64,000 nt of DNA from Branchipolynoe longqiensis. Its lineage: Eukaryota; Annelida; Polychaeta; Phyllodocida; Polynoidae. The position numbers and the translations under genes are program-made. Location: positions 125,782,025 through 125,846,024 of the forward strand of contig CM059187.1 of assembly GCA_030323885.1 (NCBI GenBank), read 5' to 3'. The notes beneath the pieces are model-generated. The model saw only the letters and a list, made by a program, of their open reading frames with translations. It was not told the origin of the DNA and made no database searches. Shown piece by piece: positions 47,698 through 59,205 of the stretch; the first letter of the stretch is position 1; every line of letters starts with the position of its first letter.

Positions 47698-49784
47698 AGG
47701 TACCCCAAACCCAGGCTGATTACTTGTTGAATATGCCAAATTCTGTCAAAAAATGCTCCACTTCAACACCTTGGCAAAACAAACCACAAAGGATTTTTAC
47801 AAATGTATTACAGCAGAAACAACCTTTATTCTCTTACCTTTAACCTGGTCTTGGATTCATTTTATTATTCCAATAAATAAGCCTGATATAGCTAAATAAA
47901 AACTACCACCAACTCCCATTTTTCACTCTCAAACCATGGTAATTCCCAGACGGAGATGTGTCATGGTGTCCCTGGTAGAATTAGCTAGTGTACATTCAAT
48001 TTGTGCAACAACGCCATTTGTTGATCAAAGTACCCAGGAAAAAGATACTAATACCCCTAGATAGGTGAGATTCCGAGCTTTCCATTCATATAAAACTGTA
48101 TATGTTTTAATTTTAGAGAAAATGTAAAAAAAATTGATTGAAATTTGAAGTTACAAAAATTTCCATTTTAAGTGCTATTTTCTACTTAAAACCATTAAAA
48201 GTTTGTATTGAATTAAAGAGAATTTAATTTCCTGTCCAATCATAATTATCAGCGCTCATGCGAACCTATGGCGCTCATGCGAACCTATGGCGCTCATGCG
48301 CACGGCGATTTAATGACTAAAAATGGGGGGTCTTTTTTTTAATTAAAAAAAAAATTTATTCGTTTTTTTTTTTTTTGGTACATTAGTAGTTTAAGCAGGA
48401 GAACTGGTCTTCCTCATTTCCACTGCTCATTTCCCTAGTTTTAATTTTGGGAGCTATAATTTTTTTTTAGCTTTGAGCAGGACCGATAGAGTAACAACCT
48501 AAAAACGTCCATATCTTCCTTAATATTGCATCAATTTTGACAAATGAAATGTCATTTTCTTTCAAATTCAATATGCTAACAAGTGAAATCCATTAAATCA
48601 AGCTCAAACCTGTTTTTAAAAATCACTTGTGATACCTATGTGGTAGTAGTACTTATTACCTGACTGGCCATGTGCAAGGATTTTTGCTACTTTTGAAGAA
48701 ATGTATGAAATCATTGTAAAATTAAAATAATTCACATCTATCAAAGTTTATTATATAGATTATGATGTAAATAGAAAGAGCATAGTGAGGATAATACAAT
48801 CTCCAGATTTCATGGAATTATCTTGTACATGTGTTTTTCTGTGCCAGTTCAAACTTGCTCAAAATTGGGCATTTTTTGTCAGATTTGATCACAATCATTG
48901 TAAAATTAAAATAGTTCACATATGTCAAAGCATATTGTATATACTGTAAATAGAAAGAGCATATTGATGATAATAAAGCCTGAAGATTTCATGCAATTAT
49001 CTTGTATGGGTGATTTTCTGTGTCATTTTAAACTTGCTCAAAATTGGGCAATTTGCCAGATTTGATCACAATCATTGTAAAATTAAAATAATTCACATAT
49101 ATCAAATTGTATTTTATATAATTGAAATAGAAAGAAGATATTGAGCCTAATAAAGCCTGAAAATTTCATGCAATTATCTTGTATGGGTGATTTTCAGTGT
49201 CATTTAAAACTTTCTCATTTTTTACCAGATTTTATCACTTGCCAAATTGAGCTCTGGAGCATTTTGGACTTATTTCTATCAACTTTTCCCAATCGTATGC
49301 GGTCCTGAAAAAAAATAGAGGTGACAAGACTCACCTATAGGTCAGGGAGAAATAAGAGTAATCCATTTGGGGTGCATATTCTTTCCACAAACCCACCTCA
49401 AACAGTGCTCCACAGCTAAATTTGAAAAATGGTGAGTTATGGGAAATTGTAGTTTTTAGCATTTTTGAAGATCCATATCTTGAAATGTAACCATCTCATA
49501 CCCCTAGATCTCTATATTCTCTTTATACAGGCCATGAAATCACCAGAAAAAACATTAGAAGTGAGATAGGGTGATTAGTTTTAATTTGGGGGACCATCAA
49601 AAATGCTATCCTTTTAGGTTCGGATGGGCCCAATTAAGTAACAACCTAAAAACACCCATATCTTCCTTAATATTAGAGCGATTTTGACAAATGAAGTATC
49701 ATTTTGTTTCAAATTAAACATACTAACAGATGTAATCCATTAAATTAAGCTCAGACCTGTTTTTTAAAATCACTTGGGATACCT
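47698..49784. mobile_element. AGGTAYCCC-ended elements, one or two copies
   Basis: Starts like 44870 (aggtaccccaaac). An end-like sequence occurs twice, at 48626-48637 (acttgtgatacct) and 49772-49784 (acttgggatacct), each preceded by the same ~45 bases (aagctca.acctgtttttaaa). Hence either one long copy with a duplicated end or two abutting copies. Inside, a unit with tttgatcacaatcattgtaa, then aattaaaata, recurs about three times at 48710-49110. Confidence 0.6.
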
Positions 49785-50156
49785 AATGTTAAGCACTTCT
49801 TGTCGTGAATATGGCCTTTGCTGTCAACGTGGCCTAAAACAACCACAAATAATTAATCAATCAATCAAACTATAACAGGGCTGGTTTCAGCCAGCGCCTT
49901 AGTTACCTCAAGATAAACATGAACTAACATACTAATATTACTAAGCACCATATCCCTTACCCCCTACTAGTATATATTACGTTTTAAATCCATAACTACC
50001 AGGAAGAGCCTAGGCTAGTGTAGTATATGATTTGTCTTTATATTATTCAGACAATTTAATATAATTGTTTGAGCTGTAAACTTATTATCTGAATTTTTCA
50101 TTCATTTGGAACAATTACAGGTTTAATATTTGGCTAATTATGTATTTTATTTGCAG

Positions 50157-50341
50157 GGTGCGTATGCACACAGATAATCCACACTTAATCAAGGACAGAC
50201 GTCATCACTTCAGAACACACACATGTTGTTTCATTGGCAAAGAGACTGTCGACTGGTTGGTCGAAACGAAGCAAGCTCCAGACAGGGAGACTGCCGTCTT
50301 CCTGATGAAGATCCTTCTTGACAATGACATAGTCCACCAGA
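50157..50341 (+). CDS. DEPTOR: DEPTOR exon 2 (first DEP domain, N-terminal half)
   Basis: Acceptor tttgcag/G and donor A/gtgagt. Encodes LIKDRRHHFRTHTCCF, then ETVDWLVE, DRETAVFLMKILLD and NDIVHQ: the DEP fold start of DEPTOR (KDRRHH, ELIDWLIE, DRETA in vertebrates). In phase 2, out phase 1. 185 bases. DEP domains mediate lipid and protein contacts. In DEPTOR, two DEP domains precede a PDZ domain that binds mTOR. Confidence 0.93.
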
Positions 50342-50675
50342 GTGAGTATTGTCCTCTTTACTTACACATATTGGAGTTAAGCGGCAGTTTAATATGCCAC
50401 ATGGAGGGACAGCTATAATAGTATAATCATACATTTCAATGTTATCGTTATATTGAAAAAAGAATTGGAATACTTAATTCGGTTTTACCAGCTTTTGTTT
50501 AATGTACTACTTTTAGGTTCTTTATCGTCAAGACAATGATTGGTTTGCTGCTTTAAAAATGTCATATTAATATTAACATGTTTTGTCATTACTGAATTGT
50601 AAATTGTTAATGTTATTTTCGTATTCTTTGCTAGTCGCAACTAAGTACTGTAGCATCACAAGTTTTGACCTAAAT

Positions 50676-50884
50676 CACTTCACTCGGGTAACAGAAAAGA
50701 GCAGGAAATGGTTTTTAAGTATTTTATTAAGTGAAAAGTGATCGTAACCTAGAAGAAGGTTGAGCAACTCATGGCAATTGGGTGACTGTTCTTTCAAGTT
50801 TCAGCACTAGGAACAGAGACGAGGCGAGGACCTCAGAGTTCAAGTGATGGCACGCACCGTAGAGGAAATCAGTGCTCACCACCA
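50676..50884 (-). repeat. split direct repeat B2
   Basis: Plus strand begins cacttcactcgggtaacaga. Matches B1 at 51048-51277 except for ~20 bases more in B1. Confidence 0.8.
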
Positions 50885-50914
50885 CCACCACCCAGGTAGA
50901 GGGTGGGCGGGCGG

Positions 50915-51044
50915 GGAAGCGAAGTTTACTGTAGCTTGTGTTGTGAGAAAGTGAGTGGTAGCAGTGCAGACGGTAGCGAGGAAGACAGAAATAGACATAG
51001 CATCGTGAGCAAATTACCCATGTTAGCCTCGGCCAACAGGACCA
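50915..51044 (-). repeat. split direct repeat A2
   Basis: 130 bases, ggaagcgaagtttactgtag ... cctcggccaacaggacca. Same length as A1 at 55756-55885. Confidence 0.85.
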
Positions 51045-51047
51045 CTT

Positions 51048-51277
51048 CACTTCACTCGGGTAACAGAAAAGAGCAGGAAATGGTTTTAAAGTAGTTTATT
51101 AAGTAAAAAGTGATCGTAGCCTAGAAGAAAGTTGAGCAATTCATGGCAATTGGGCGACTGAGACCCGACTGTTCTTTCAAGTGCTAGCTAGGAGCAGAGA
51201 TGAGGCAAGGACCTCAGAGTTCAAGCGATGGCAAGCACAAGAGGCAGGTAGAGTGGTCAGGAAATCAGCACTCACCC
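51048..51277 (-). repeat. split direct repeat B1
   Basis: Second cacttcactcgggtaacaga copy, separated from A2 by three bases. Confidence 0.8.
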
Positions 51278-52060
51278 AACATATGAGTGAGTTCTGATGG
51301 CACGTCGAGGATCTGGAGAGATGGTATGTAGGCTGTGACTGCCTGGGATCTCCAGGTGACATTAGAGCTGGGAGAGGAACTCCCGCGAGGTGGCAGGCCT
51401 GGGCAGCGCCTTGGCAGAGGCTGTGGATAGTCAGTCTTTTTGTAGAGTTCAGTGCTGCTGTGGCAGCACGGCGGAGTGCTGCGGTGAGGTACCAGACGGT
51501 GAGAGGGGCTCCAGAGGGAAGGATCAGGGCAGGGCCATCAGGAGGGGGAGGGTTGGCACCAACATAGGCAGTCTAGGCTTGGACCGGGCAGCTTGGGGAA
51601 GATGGGATTCTGGGGAGGCAGAAGGTGAGAGGAGAGGACGACCGAGGCCGGGTCTTGGTGGATCGGACAAAAATGTAGAGGGCATCAGGGTTACAGACTA
51701 CATCAGCTCGGGACAAGGTGTGTGGGGAAGGAGCATGGTGAGGGCAGCAATAATTACAGTGGGAGGGGGTGTAAGCTTTGCCAGGAATGAGACGATCTTG
51801 GTTAGCTCAACTGGGGTCAAGGCAGGGGCTTTAGTAGTAACATGGTTAAATGACTTAAATGACATAACATGAAGATCATGAGCTGAGAAGGCAGAGTGAG
51901 CCCCTGGGGCGGAACATACCCAGACTTTAACAGAAGAAAAATAATTAAATATAGCGCATGGGGATTTCAATACAGTGGAGAGGTAGTACAAAAAAGAAAG
52001 GAGGTCATAAAGACGTGGGGCCAGGGACTGGACTTCATGGCAGTTGCAGAAGAGGAGGTA
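51278..52060 (-). pseudogene. probable tyrosine recombinase remnant of the Ngaro element
   Basis: A minus-strand frame at 51991-51698 contains PALTPVELTKIVSFLAKL, which resembles the helical N-terminal (core-binding) part of Ngaro recombinases, and lies in the right place. No R...H-x-x-R...Y motif is found downstream, so the catalytic domain is lost or unreadable. The plus-strand frame at 51390-51872 is its shadow. Confidence 0.45.
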
Positions 52061-52565
52061 CCGGTGTCGCAGTTTGAGCGCCCTGCCAGTTTCCGCTGAC
52101 TGTCAGTTTCATGCGCATGCGTCAAAATCTAACCGCATCGTTACTAACCTTATGAATTTAATATAATGTTTTTGGTAAAGATGTTTTCTATATGTGTACC
52201 AAGCGATTTGTTTCTAGGTGGTGTGCTTTTAGAGATATTTCACTTTTCCTGTATTTTCTGTATGAAGATTGCTCACGACCATTGACAATGCCTTGAGTTT
52301 GATGGTACGCGCAGTGCAAAACATTAGTTTTATTCAAAATAAATAGAAATCAAGAACCCTAACCTTATCAATTTAATATAATGTTTTTGGTAAAGATGTT
52401 TTCTATATGTGTACTAAGCGATTTGTTAATAGGTGGTGTGGTTTTAGAGATATTTCACTTCTTCTGTATTTTCTGTATGAAGATTGCTCACAACCATTGA
52501 CAATGCCTTGAGTTTGAGTGTATGCAGTCAGCTGAAACTGGCAGGGCGCTCAAACTGCGACACCG
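52061..52565. mobile_element. CCGGTGT-ended TIR element, copy 2, inside the Ngaro element
   Basis: The 42-base ends (ccggtgtcgcagtttgagcg ... gctgactg) match inverted at 41 of 42 positions. The interior holds about two units of the 207-bp satellite otherwise found at 25130-25790. No gene. It separates the RNase H remnant from the YR remnant. Confidence 0.85.
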
Positions 52566-52581
52566 GTTCACATGAGTCGGC

Positions 52582-54165
52582 TTATTCTGCCTGGTCCGGG
52601 CAGAGATGGCATTTTCGTAAACGTCCAAGAGGGCAGCATGGTGGGTCAGCGTGTAGCCTGGAAGATAAGGCAACCAAGTAATATCTTTCAGGCTGGAAGG
52701 GGAAAGCTAAGATATCGGGAGTGAATACAAGCGGAATTCTAGTGAGATCTAGTTGTGAGCACATTACCGTAGCTTTGTTTTTAAGGGTTACATCAGAATG
52801 AGATCGGCTTAGGGCACCGGCTAATATTAATTCTGAACTGGGTTTATGGCAGATGACGAGTTCAAAGTTCTTAGTTGCTGATAGTAGCCAAAGTTGTCTA
52901 GCACATGAGCAGAGTACCGAATCTTTACCCCTTCCCGAGGAGAGCACTTGTTGGGGGGCGCTATTGTCTGTATTAATCACTATTGTAAAGTTGTGTGGGA
53001 GGGGAGAGAGGAGACTGCATGAACTAAGTTGATCGCTTCGAGCTGTGTGACGCTTAGATTGAGGTCTCATATGAGTGGCGGGTAGTCTGCTGCATAGTAG
53101 TGTGTTTTTGAGTAGGCTCCTCCTGCTCCCAGGTTGGAGTCGCATTCATTCACCCATGGTGATCTAGGTTAGTGGGGTGAGGACTACTGTGTTAAAGGAT
53201 GCTGCGAATGTCTCGAACCAGGCTAGATCCTTAAGGAGATCAGGATCGAATGTGTGAGAGCCTACGAATGGGGTAGCACGTAATGCAGCGAGAACCCGAT
53301 TAGTGAACCTAGTGGCTGGGCGTATGCACTTTGAGAGGTGCTGGAGCTTGCATGCCAGGCTCTGCAGCTGCTTCCTATTGGCCTTGATTTTTGCTTTCCA
53401 GGATCTACAATCTATTTTTGCTTGAGGGAGGGAAACTGACATTTTAACCATATCTATACTGAAACCTAACCAAGTGAGGGCAGTAGTAGGGGAAGTACAT
53501 TTGTCTAGGGCCAATTGGAGGCCGAGTATGTGAGCTAATGACAAGAAATTATTATAGGCCTCGGCTGCTTTTTCATGCATCGGCTACAAAATCATCAAGG
53601 TAACACAAGCTGAAGAACCCTTGTTTACGGAGCAGCCACACTAAGGCCCTAGTTATCCTGGCACATGCCAGGGTGGAGGTGCGACACCCGAAAGCAGGGG
53701 GCCGATGTCAATGTAATAGAGGTCATTAAGTGTAATCCTTAGGAGGGGCACTGAGAAAGGACAAACACGGAGTTGTCTATAAGCCCTGGCTAGGTCAGCT
53801 GACCAGAGCCAGACGTGTGGGCCTAATGGAGTTAATCTGTCTGTCAGTGTTGAGACAGTCGGCAAGGTGAAGTTAAATGAGAGTCCTTGAAAGAAACCTT
53901 TAACGATGCCGGCATTCACGCTTCTGCTTATTACTCTCCGTGCAGTATAATTCTTTTTAGGTCTGGTCATCATCGGGCTGTCTTGTGTCCAAGGGTGGAA
54001 GCGGGGGGCCGTGAAGGGAACTAAGATGGCGCCGTGCTGATGTTCTGTGCTAAGGTATGCTAGGATATAAGGATCGGAGTCTGCTGCCTGTGTGTGGTTA
54101 GTGAGTGAGGGGACCGGTATCTTAGTGGAGGTATAATCAAGTGGCCACCCATACTCGATGATCAA
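52582..54165 (-). pseudogene. RT-RNase H of the Ngaro element, several breaks
   Basis: 54165-53653: RPKKNYTARRVISRS and SADLARAYRQL (motif A). The catalytic YLDDF lies at about 53613-53599, and the frame then meets TGA. 53580-53164: the rest of RT (HILGLQLALDKC, LTWLGFSID). 53145-52582: RNase H with TDN, and LAGALSR where LADALSR is usual, so a catalytic aspartate is replaced. Another stop lies near 53070. Frameshifts at ~53585 and ~53150. Inactive. Confidence 0.8.
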
Positions 54166-54273
54166 CCAGTAGTGTATCGGGGAAGTCTTCGAGGAGTGCT
54201 CTCCAAGCTGGGATTACCAGGCCTGAGGGAATGGGGTATTTAACTTGCATGTAATTGGGAATCTCTGAATCTC

Positions 54274-54318
54274 TAATATATATAACAAAGTTAGAGTCTA
54301 ACTTTGTTATATATATTA
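54274..54318. repeat. 22-bp perfect inverted repeat with 1-base loop
   Basis: Arms 54274-54295 and 54297-54318 are exact reverse complements around g54296 (aacaaagttaga / tctaactttgtt core). It lies between the gag and RT regions of the Ngaro element. It could be a hairpin used by the element or a tiny fold-back insertion. Confidence 0.8.
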
Positions 54319-54394
54319 AGGTAGGCCGGGAAATCTGTCCATAGTATAACAGCGGCTCAGGGCCAGAAGGTAGCTAGCGATGGACAGAACAGCA

Positions 54395-54412
54395 GGGGGG
54401 GGGGGGGGGGGG
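54395..54412. repeat. poly-G run
   Basis: About 18 consecutive g. Shorter g runs occur at 55063-55082 and 55393-55409. Likely sites of indel error or frameshift. Confidence 0.9.
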
Positions 54413-54823
54413 TAAACAATCAGGCAGGGTCTGTGGGTAAGGGTTGAGGGCGGTGGCAGTGGGTCACAGCTGACCGCCGGGTGCGGAAGTCTAGGGTGTG
54501 ACGTAGGAAGGGGCCGGGGGTGGGAAGGGGGAAGGCAGATCAGGCGTGAGTGGAAATGTATGTACACAAACAGAGGGAGCACTTACTGGCATGGGGGAGG
54601 GGGCAGGATCTGAAGCAGCTTTCCTCTCCCTGTACCTGCTTTTGACAATCTTGCTCTCTGTGTGAGAGGGAACGCCTTGCCATGTAAATGCACCACGCGC
54701 ATATATATATGAAGCTGCCTGTCTGGGAGTGTGCCGTGAGAGGAGGTATAGCCACAGTCCTTACCCCAGGTCCATGTGTAACAGGCTTTGCCGTCTTGCT
54801 CTTTATTATAATCCTCCCTGGGA

Positions 54824-55692
54824 TTAACAGAAGCCTGAGGATGCTGCAGCTGGGAGACAATCGTGTGAAGGGCGCGTCTGAAAGGCTCTAATTGCGTCTG
54901 AACAAACATCTCGTTGGAGGTCTTTTATCTGAGGGGCATCAAGCCACCTGTCTCTTAAACGGCCGTCTGCAACCATTCGAAAAACCCTTTCGGACCAAAG
55001 CCTGCACTTTGGCCAATCCACGTGATGGCCATGTGTGAGAGGTCTTGTTTGTGTTGGAGGACCGGGGGGGAGGGGGGGGGGGCACATTCTTCAGGGAAGA
55101 AGGGGTTGTCTGTGAGGTCTCTAATGGCTGGAAAGTACTCGGCCCAGGTGGCCTCCCCGAGCCCTATCTTCTTGAACCCGTCACCTCTGGTTATGAAAAG
55201 ATGAGGGAGAAGCTCCGTTACCTTTGGGCCTGGCGAGAAGGTGCGCTCCGTCGAGAAGGTCAATGTGAGAGGGGGCGGGGGGGCGGACCGGTCTGGGTGG
55301 TATGCGAGGTAAGGGGGCGGGGCCTGGGCCCCGGTGCGGGGAAGTGGGAGGCGACCGAGACAGCCCGAGGAGCTTGCTGTTGCCGGTGTGGGATGGGGGG
55401 GGGGGGGCGCTGAGAACGTGAGCGCTGATGCTGAGTGGGGACGGGAGACACTGACTGTGCTGACCTTGCGTGTCTTGAGGTGACGGCGGTGAGCTGCCAA
55501 GCATACAGCATTACTGAGACGCTTGTTTTCTCTTGTAAGTCGGCAAATTATATCCTGTTCTGACTCCGTATTAGAGGAAGGAGAGTCAGGGTTGAGGAAG
55601 GGGTCACAAGAAGACCGAGATTGCCTGACAGGTTGTCTGGAGGGCTGACGTGACAGCGGCGGCCTGCCTCTCCTTTTCCGTGTTGGCGGCAT
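54824..55692 (-). pseudogene. gag-like gene of the Ngaro element
   Basis: The 55692 frame begins MPPTRKRRGRPPLS (AT-hook-like basic start), then a P/S-rich stretch, then IGLGEATWAEYFPAI and HMAITWIGQS. The frame shifts near 54960 and continues with RVFRMVADGRLRDRWLDAP. The latter parts align with VKLGEATKDEYSLAL and TIFSWIADGRLPQGWHDP of the GC-rich element at 59206-60138, so the two gags are homologous. Frameshifted here. Confidence 0.7.
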
Positions 55693-55755
55693 CGTGGCTG
55701 TGTGTGTGCCAGGGTGGCAGTCAGTGCGTGTGTTATCCTGCGCTCAGTGGAGAGT

Positions 55756-55885
55756 GGAAGCGAAGTGTACTGTAGCTCGTGTTGTGAGAAAGTGAGTGGT
55801 CGCAGTGCAGAGGGTAGCGAGGAAGACAGAAATAGAAATAGCCTCGTGAGCAAATCACCCATTTTAGCCTCGGCCAACATGACCA
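55756..55885 (-). repeat. split direct repeat A1
   Basis: 5' end of the Ngaro element. 130 bases matching A2 at 50915-51044. May hold the promoter. Confidence 0.85.
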
Positions 55886-55922
55886 ACGTGGTGGTCTTTT
55901 GTAATATTACTAATTATACATA

Positions 55923-56100
55923 CAGTAAAACCTCTCTAACCGACCACCACCACAGATCGACCACTTCCCTATATGGATCGCTTTATTTGGGTCCCAACAA
56001 TACCATTGTAACCATATTCTAACTCCCTAAACCGACCACCTCCCTAAATGGACCACTTAAAGTCGGTCCCAAGGTCGGTCGATTTACAGAGGTTTTACTA
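55923..56100. repeat. pogo-like MITE, 178 bp, copy 2
   Basis: cagtaaaacctctctaaccg ... gaggttttact, flanked by TA. Same 178-bp length as 29957-30134. Last base of the right TIR is mutated (a for g). Confidence 0.85.
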
Positions 56101-56228
56101 TATATATCTTTTTAAAGATCACGGGATCTTGATAAATAAGTGTGTCTAGACGGATATTAGTCATTGCTAAGTATATTTCGTATTTTTAAATCGGGAATCT
56201 TTGTCTTGAACTTGAAATTGTTGTCCTA

Positions 56229-58350
56229 TTGTCCAAAATTAAAAACAACATTCAAATGGATATGAACATGTTAAAAGATGCAAAATACAGAACTAAGTAT
56301 GTGTCTGTTCATAACAAATTCAGTGTACTGATGAATGAAGAAACTCCTCAGAGAGAGTATAACAACATTGAAATGGAATGGGAAGCTCTCAGAGAAAGCA
56401 TGGTCAAGTCAGCAGAGGAGGTGTTACCAAATAAAAAACGAGAGACAAAGCAATCATGGATGACGCAAACCATACTAGAAAAGATGGCAGAAAGGAAGAA
56501 AGTGAAAACCACTGATCCACCTAAATACAAACACCTGAAGAATGAAATAGAAGATGAATGCAAAAAAGCTAAAAGATGAATGGTGGAATAAGAAGTGTGA
56601 AGTAGTGGAACAACTTGAGTCTCAACATCGTTCAAGAGAGATGCACAAGAAAGTGAAAGAGATAACAGGTCAAGGATACAGACAGAGAAGCAGTAAATGT
56701 ATCAAGAACAAAGACGGCAAAATGCTCTTTGAAGAAGATGAAATAAAGTCCAGATGGGAAGAATATGTAAACGAACTATACAATGATGACAGAGGGAACC
56801 CACCCACAATTGAGAAAGAAGATGGGAATATTATATTAGTATCAGAGGTTGAGAAGGCTATCAATGATCTAAAGGCAGGTAAGGCTCCTGGAAGTGACCA
56901 GATAACATCAGAAATGATAAAAGGACTAGATGAAGTGGGGATTCAAATCATTCATAAGCTAGTAACTGACATCTATGAGACTGGATTTATACCATTGAAT
57001 ATGAATGAATCCATATTTGTACGACTCCCAAAGAAGCTAAAACCAACATTGTGTACTGAGTACAGAACACTAAGCCTGATGAGTCATATGTTGAAGATGA
57101 TCCTGAAAATAATTTTACTGAGAAACAGACAGAAAATTGAAGAACAAATCAGTAACGTACAAAGTGGGTTTATATCTGGAAGAGGTATACGTGAAGGGAT
57201 TTTCAATATGAGAATGATTTGTGAACGTTATTGTGAAGTGAACCAGGATGTTTATGCCTGCTTTATTGACTATGAGAAGGCCTTCGACCGAGTCAATCAT
57301 GAACTGTTAATCAAATGTTTACAAGATATTGGTGTCAATGGCAAAGACATTAAACTAATTGTGAACTTATACTGGACACAACGTGCATTTATAAAAATGG
57401 AGCAGGGCCTATCGGATGAAGTTATGATTAAACGAGGAGTTCGACAGGGGTGTGTATTGTCACCATGTCTATTTAACCTGTACACAGAGATGATTTTCAG
57501 ACACATTGAAGATTGCAAGGGAGTGACAATAGGTGGCATGAACGTCAACAATCTTAGATATGCCGATGACAGTGTAATACTAGCAGACAGTGAGAAAAAC
57601 CTACAAGATATAGTGAATAGAATCAATAAAGCTGGAATACTATTCAACATGAAGATGAATGCCAGGAAGACCAAAACAATGGTTATAAGTAAAAAGACAG
57701 ATAAACCAAATGTCAATATAACCATAGATGGCACAAACATAGAACAAGTATCCGAATTCATATATCTCGGACAAAAGATTACAAATGATGGGAGATGTGA
57801 GGAAGAAATTAAAAGAAGGATAACAATAGCCCGAACAACATTCTCCGAAATGTATAGAGTGTTAACATCAAGTAATATATTAATACAAACAAGGAAGCGT
57901 ATTCTTCAGTGATATGTGTGGTCTACTCTAATGTATGGAGCAGAGACATGGACAATCTCTAAGAAAATGTACAAACGTTTAGCAGCATTTGAGATGTGGA
58001 CTTATCGAAGGATGATGAAAATATCATGGACAAAGAAGATCACCAACAAAGAAGTTCTCAGAAAAATTTAAAATAAGAAAAGCTTGTTTGCCACTATACA
58101 GACAAAGAAACTTATTTATTTTGGCCACATCATTCGTCAGAGTTCAATATACCGTACATTGTTGGAAGGGAAGGTGAATGGCAGCAGAGGGAGAGGGAGA
58201 CCAAGAACATCATGGTTTACAAATATTTCACAGTGGACAGGCTTGAATTATTCAGTCTATCAGAACAGCACAACATCGGGACAAGTGGAGAACCATTGCA
58301 TCCAACCCTCGACTAGAGGATGGAACTATTGATTGATTGATTGATTGCTG
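56229..58350 (+). pseudogene. non-LTR retrotransposon (LINE) reverse transcriptase, 5'-truncated
   Basis: The first frame (to 56579) and second frame (56554-57912) join at an a-rich frameshift near 56560. RT motifs: FIDYEKAFDRVNHELL (A), GVRQGCVLSPCLFNLY (B), LRYADDSVILAD (C, YADD), SEFIYLGQKI. TGA at 57910-57912 and TAA near 58068 interrupt the C-terminal part (AETWTISK, FEMWTYRRMMKISW, FGHIIR, RGRGRPR). No endonuclease domain. It ends in (tgat)n at 58331-58348. Related to RTE/Jockey-like LINEs; the exact clade is uncertain. Confidence 0.88.
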
Positions 58351-58359
58351 TTTAAAAAC

Positions 58360-58912
58360 AAATTAAAATGTGACAAACAAAACTCCAGTTTCTTTGTCAT
58401 TTACATGAGAATTATATGGCTCTACATTATCCAATCGAGACGATATTATTTTATCTGGTTAATATCTTTATTACTCTATCAGTAACATACATTTCACCGA
58501 AGACATAAGTGATGGATTTCTCAGTTCCTAGTGTTATCGCATTATCTCCTATCAGAAGTTATCTACTCAGACTTGATTCGCAAATTGTGCGTGTATGACT
58601 ACAACCAGAAAACCTGTATTGATTTGGCAAAAATAAATTCACATTTTGCCCAACCATTTAATTAGAAATACATACATTTGTATGCCTTAGTCTTTGAGGA
58701 ATTTGATAACCTTGAGCAATAAATAGGTTTTGAATAATGAACGATGCCCGGGGATATTATGCTACAAATATAAAGTTTAACAATAAATGGTGATTCATAT
58801 CTAAGAAGCTTCAGAATTTATATTAGAATGTTATTTAAAAAATGTAATTTGGATTTTAAAATGATCCTTGTAAATTTAATTGTTTACATATACATATATG
58901 TAGACATTGGTC
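58360..58912. other. DEPTOR intron 2, nothing seen
   Basis: AT-rich unique sequence with no open frame of note. Confidence 0.4.
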
Positions 58913-59078
58913 GTAATGCGAAGCATTTCGTTTGATGCGAAGGAAGGGAGAGCGACTCACCCCCCTCTACCCGGGCTTTCACCCAGCATTCGCGCCTCGC
59001 GCGACGCCCGCTGCTCACCCTCGCCCTCCCCCGGCCCTGAGCGACTCACGCCTATCCTGCCACTGCTCACTTTCCCCC

Positions 59079-59086
59079 TTATAAGG
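59079..59086 (+). promoter_or_regulatory. TATA-like box of the gag-only element
   Basis: ttataagg in a cctttataagg-like context, kept in both copies, ~125 bases before the gag ATG. Confidence 0.5.
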
Positions 59087-59205
59087 CCGCCCGGCCGCCT
59101 CCCTCAGGCACTCAGCCTCCAGCCGCCTCCCAGCTCTCTGCCCTTTCTTCTTTGGCTCTCCTCGGACTCCACCTCGGACCGCTGCTCCTCTGCCGACCCT
59201 GCACC

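Larger units (their letters stand above)
50676..55885 (-). mobile_element. Ngaro-type YR retroelement with split direct repeats
   Basis: On the minus strand: A1 (55885-55756), gag-like, RT, RNase H, a YR-like remnant, B1 (51277-51048), A2 (51044-50915), B2 (50884-50676). A1-ORFs-B1-A2-B2 is the diagnostic layout of Ngaro elements. The 130-bp A repeats are about 90 percent identical and the B repeats somewhat less so. Genes are broken by stops and frameshifts, and a TIR element sits at 52061-52565. It lies in DEPTOR intron 2 in the opposite orientation to the gene. Confidence 0.85.

Noticed and set aside
51390..51872. 160-codon plus-strand open frame
   Set aside because: Antisense to the minus-strand YR-like remnant, G/R-rich, no domain.
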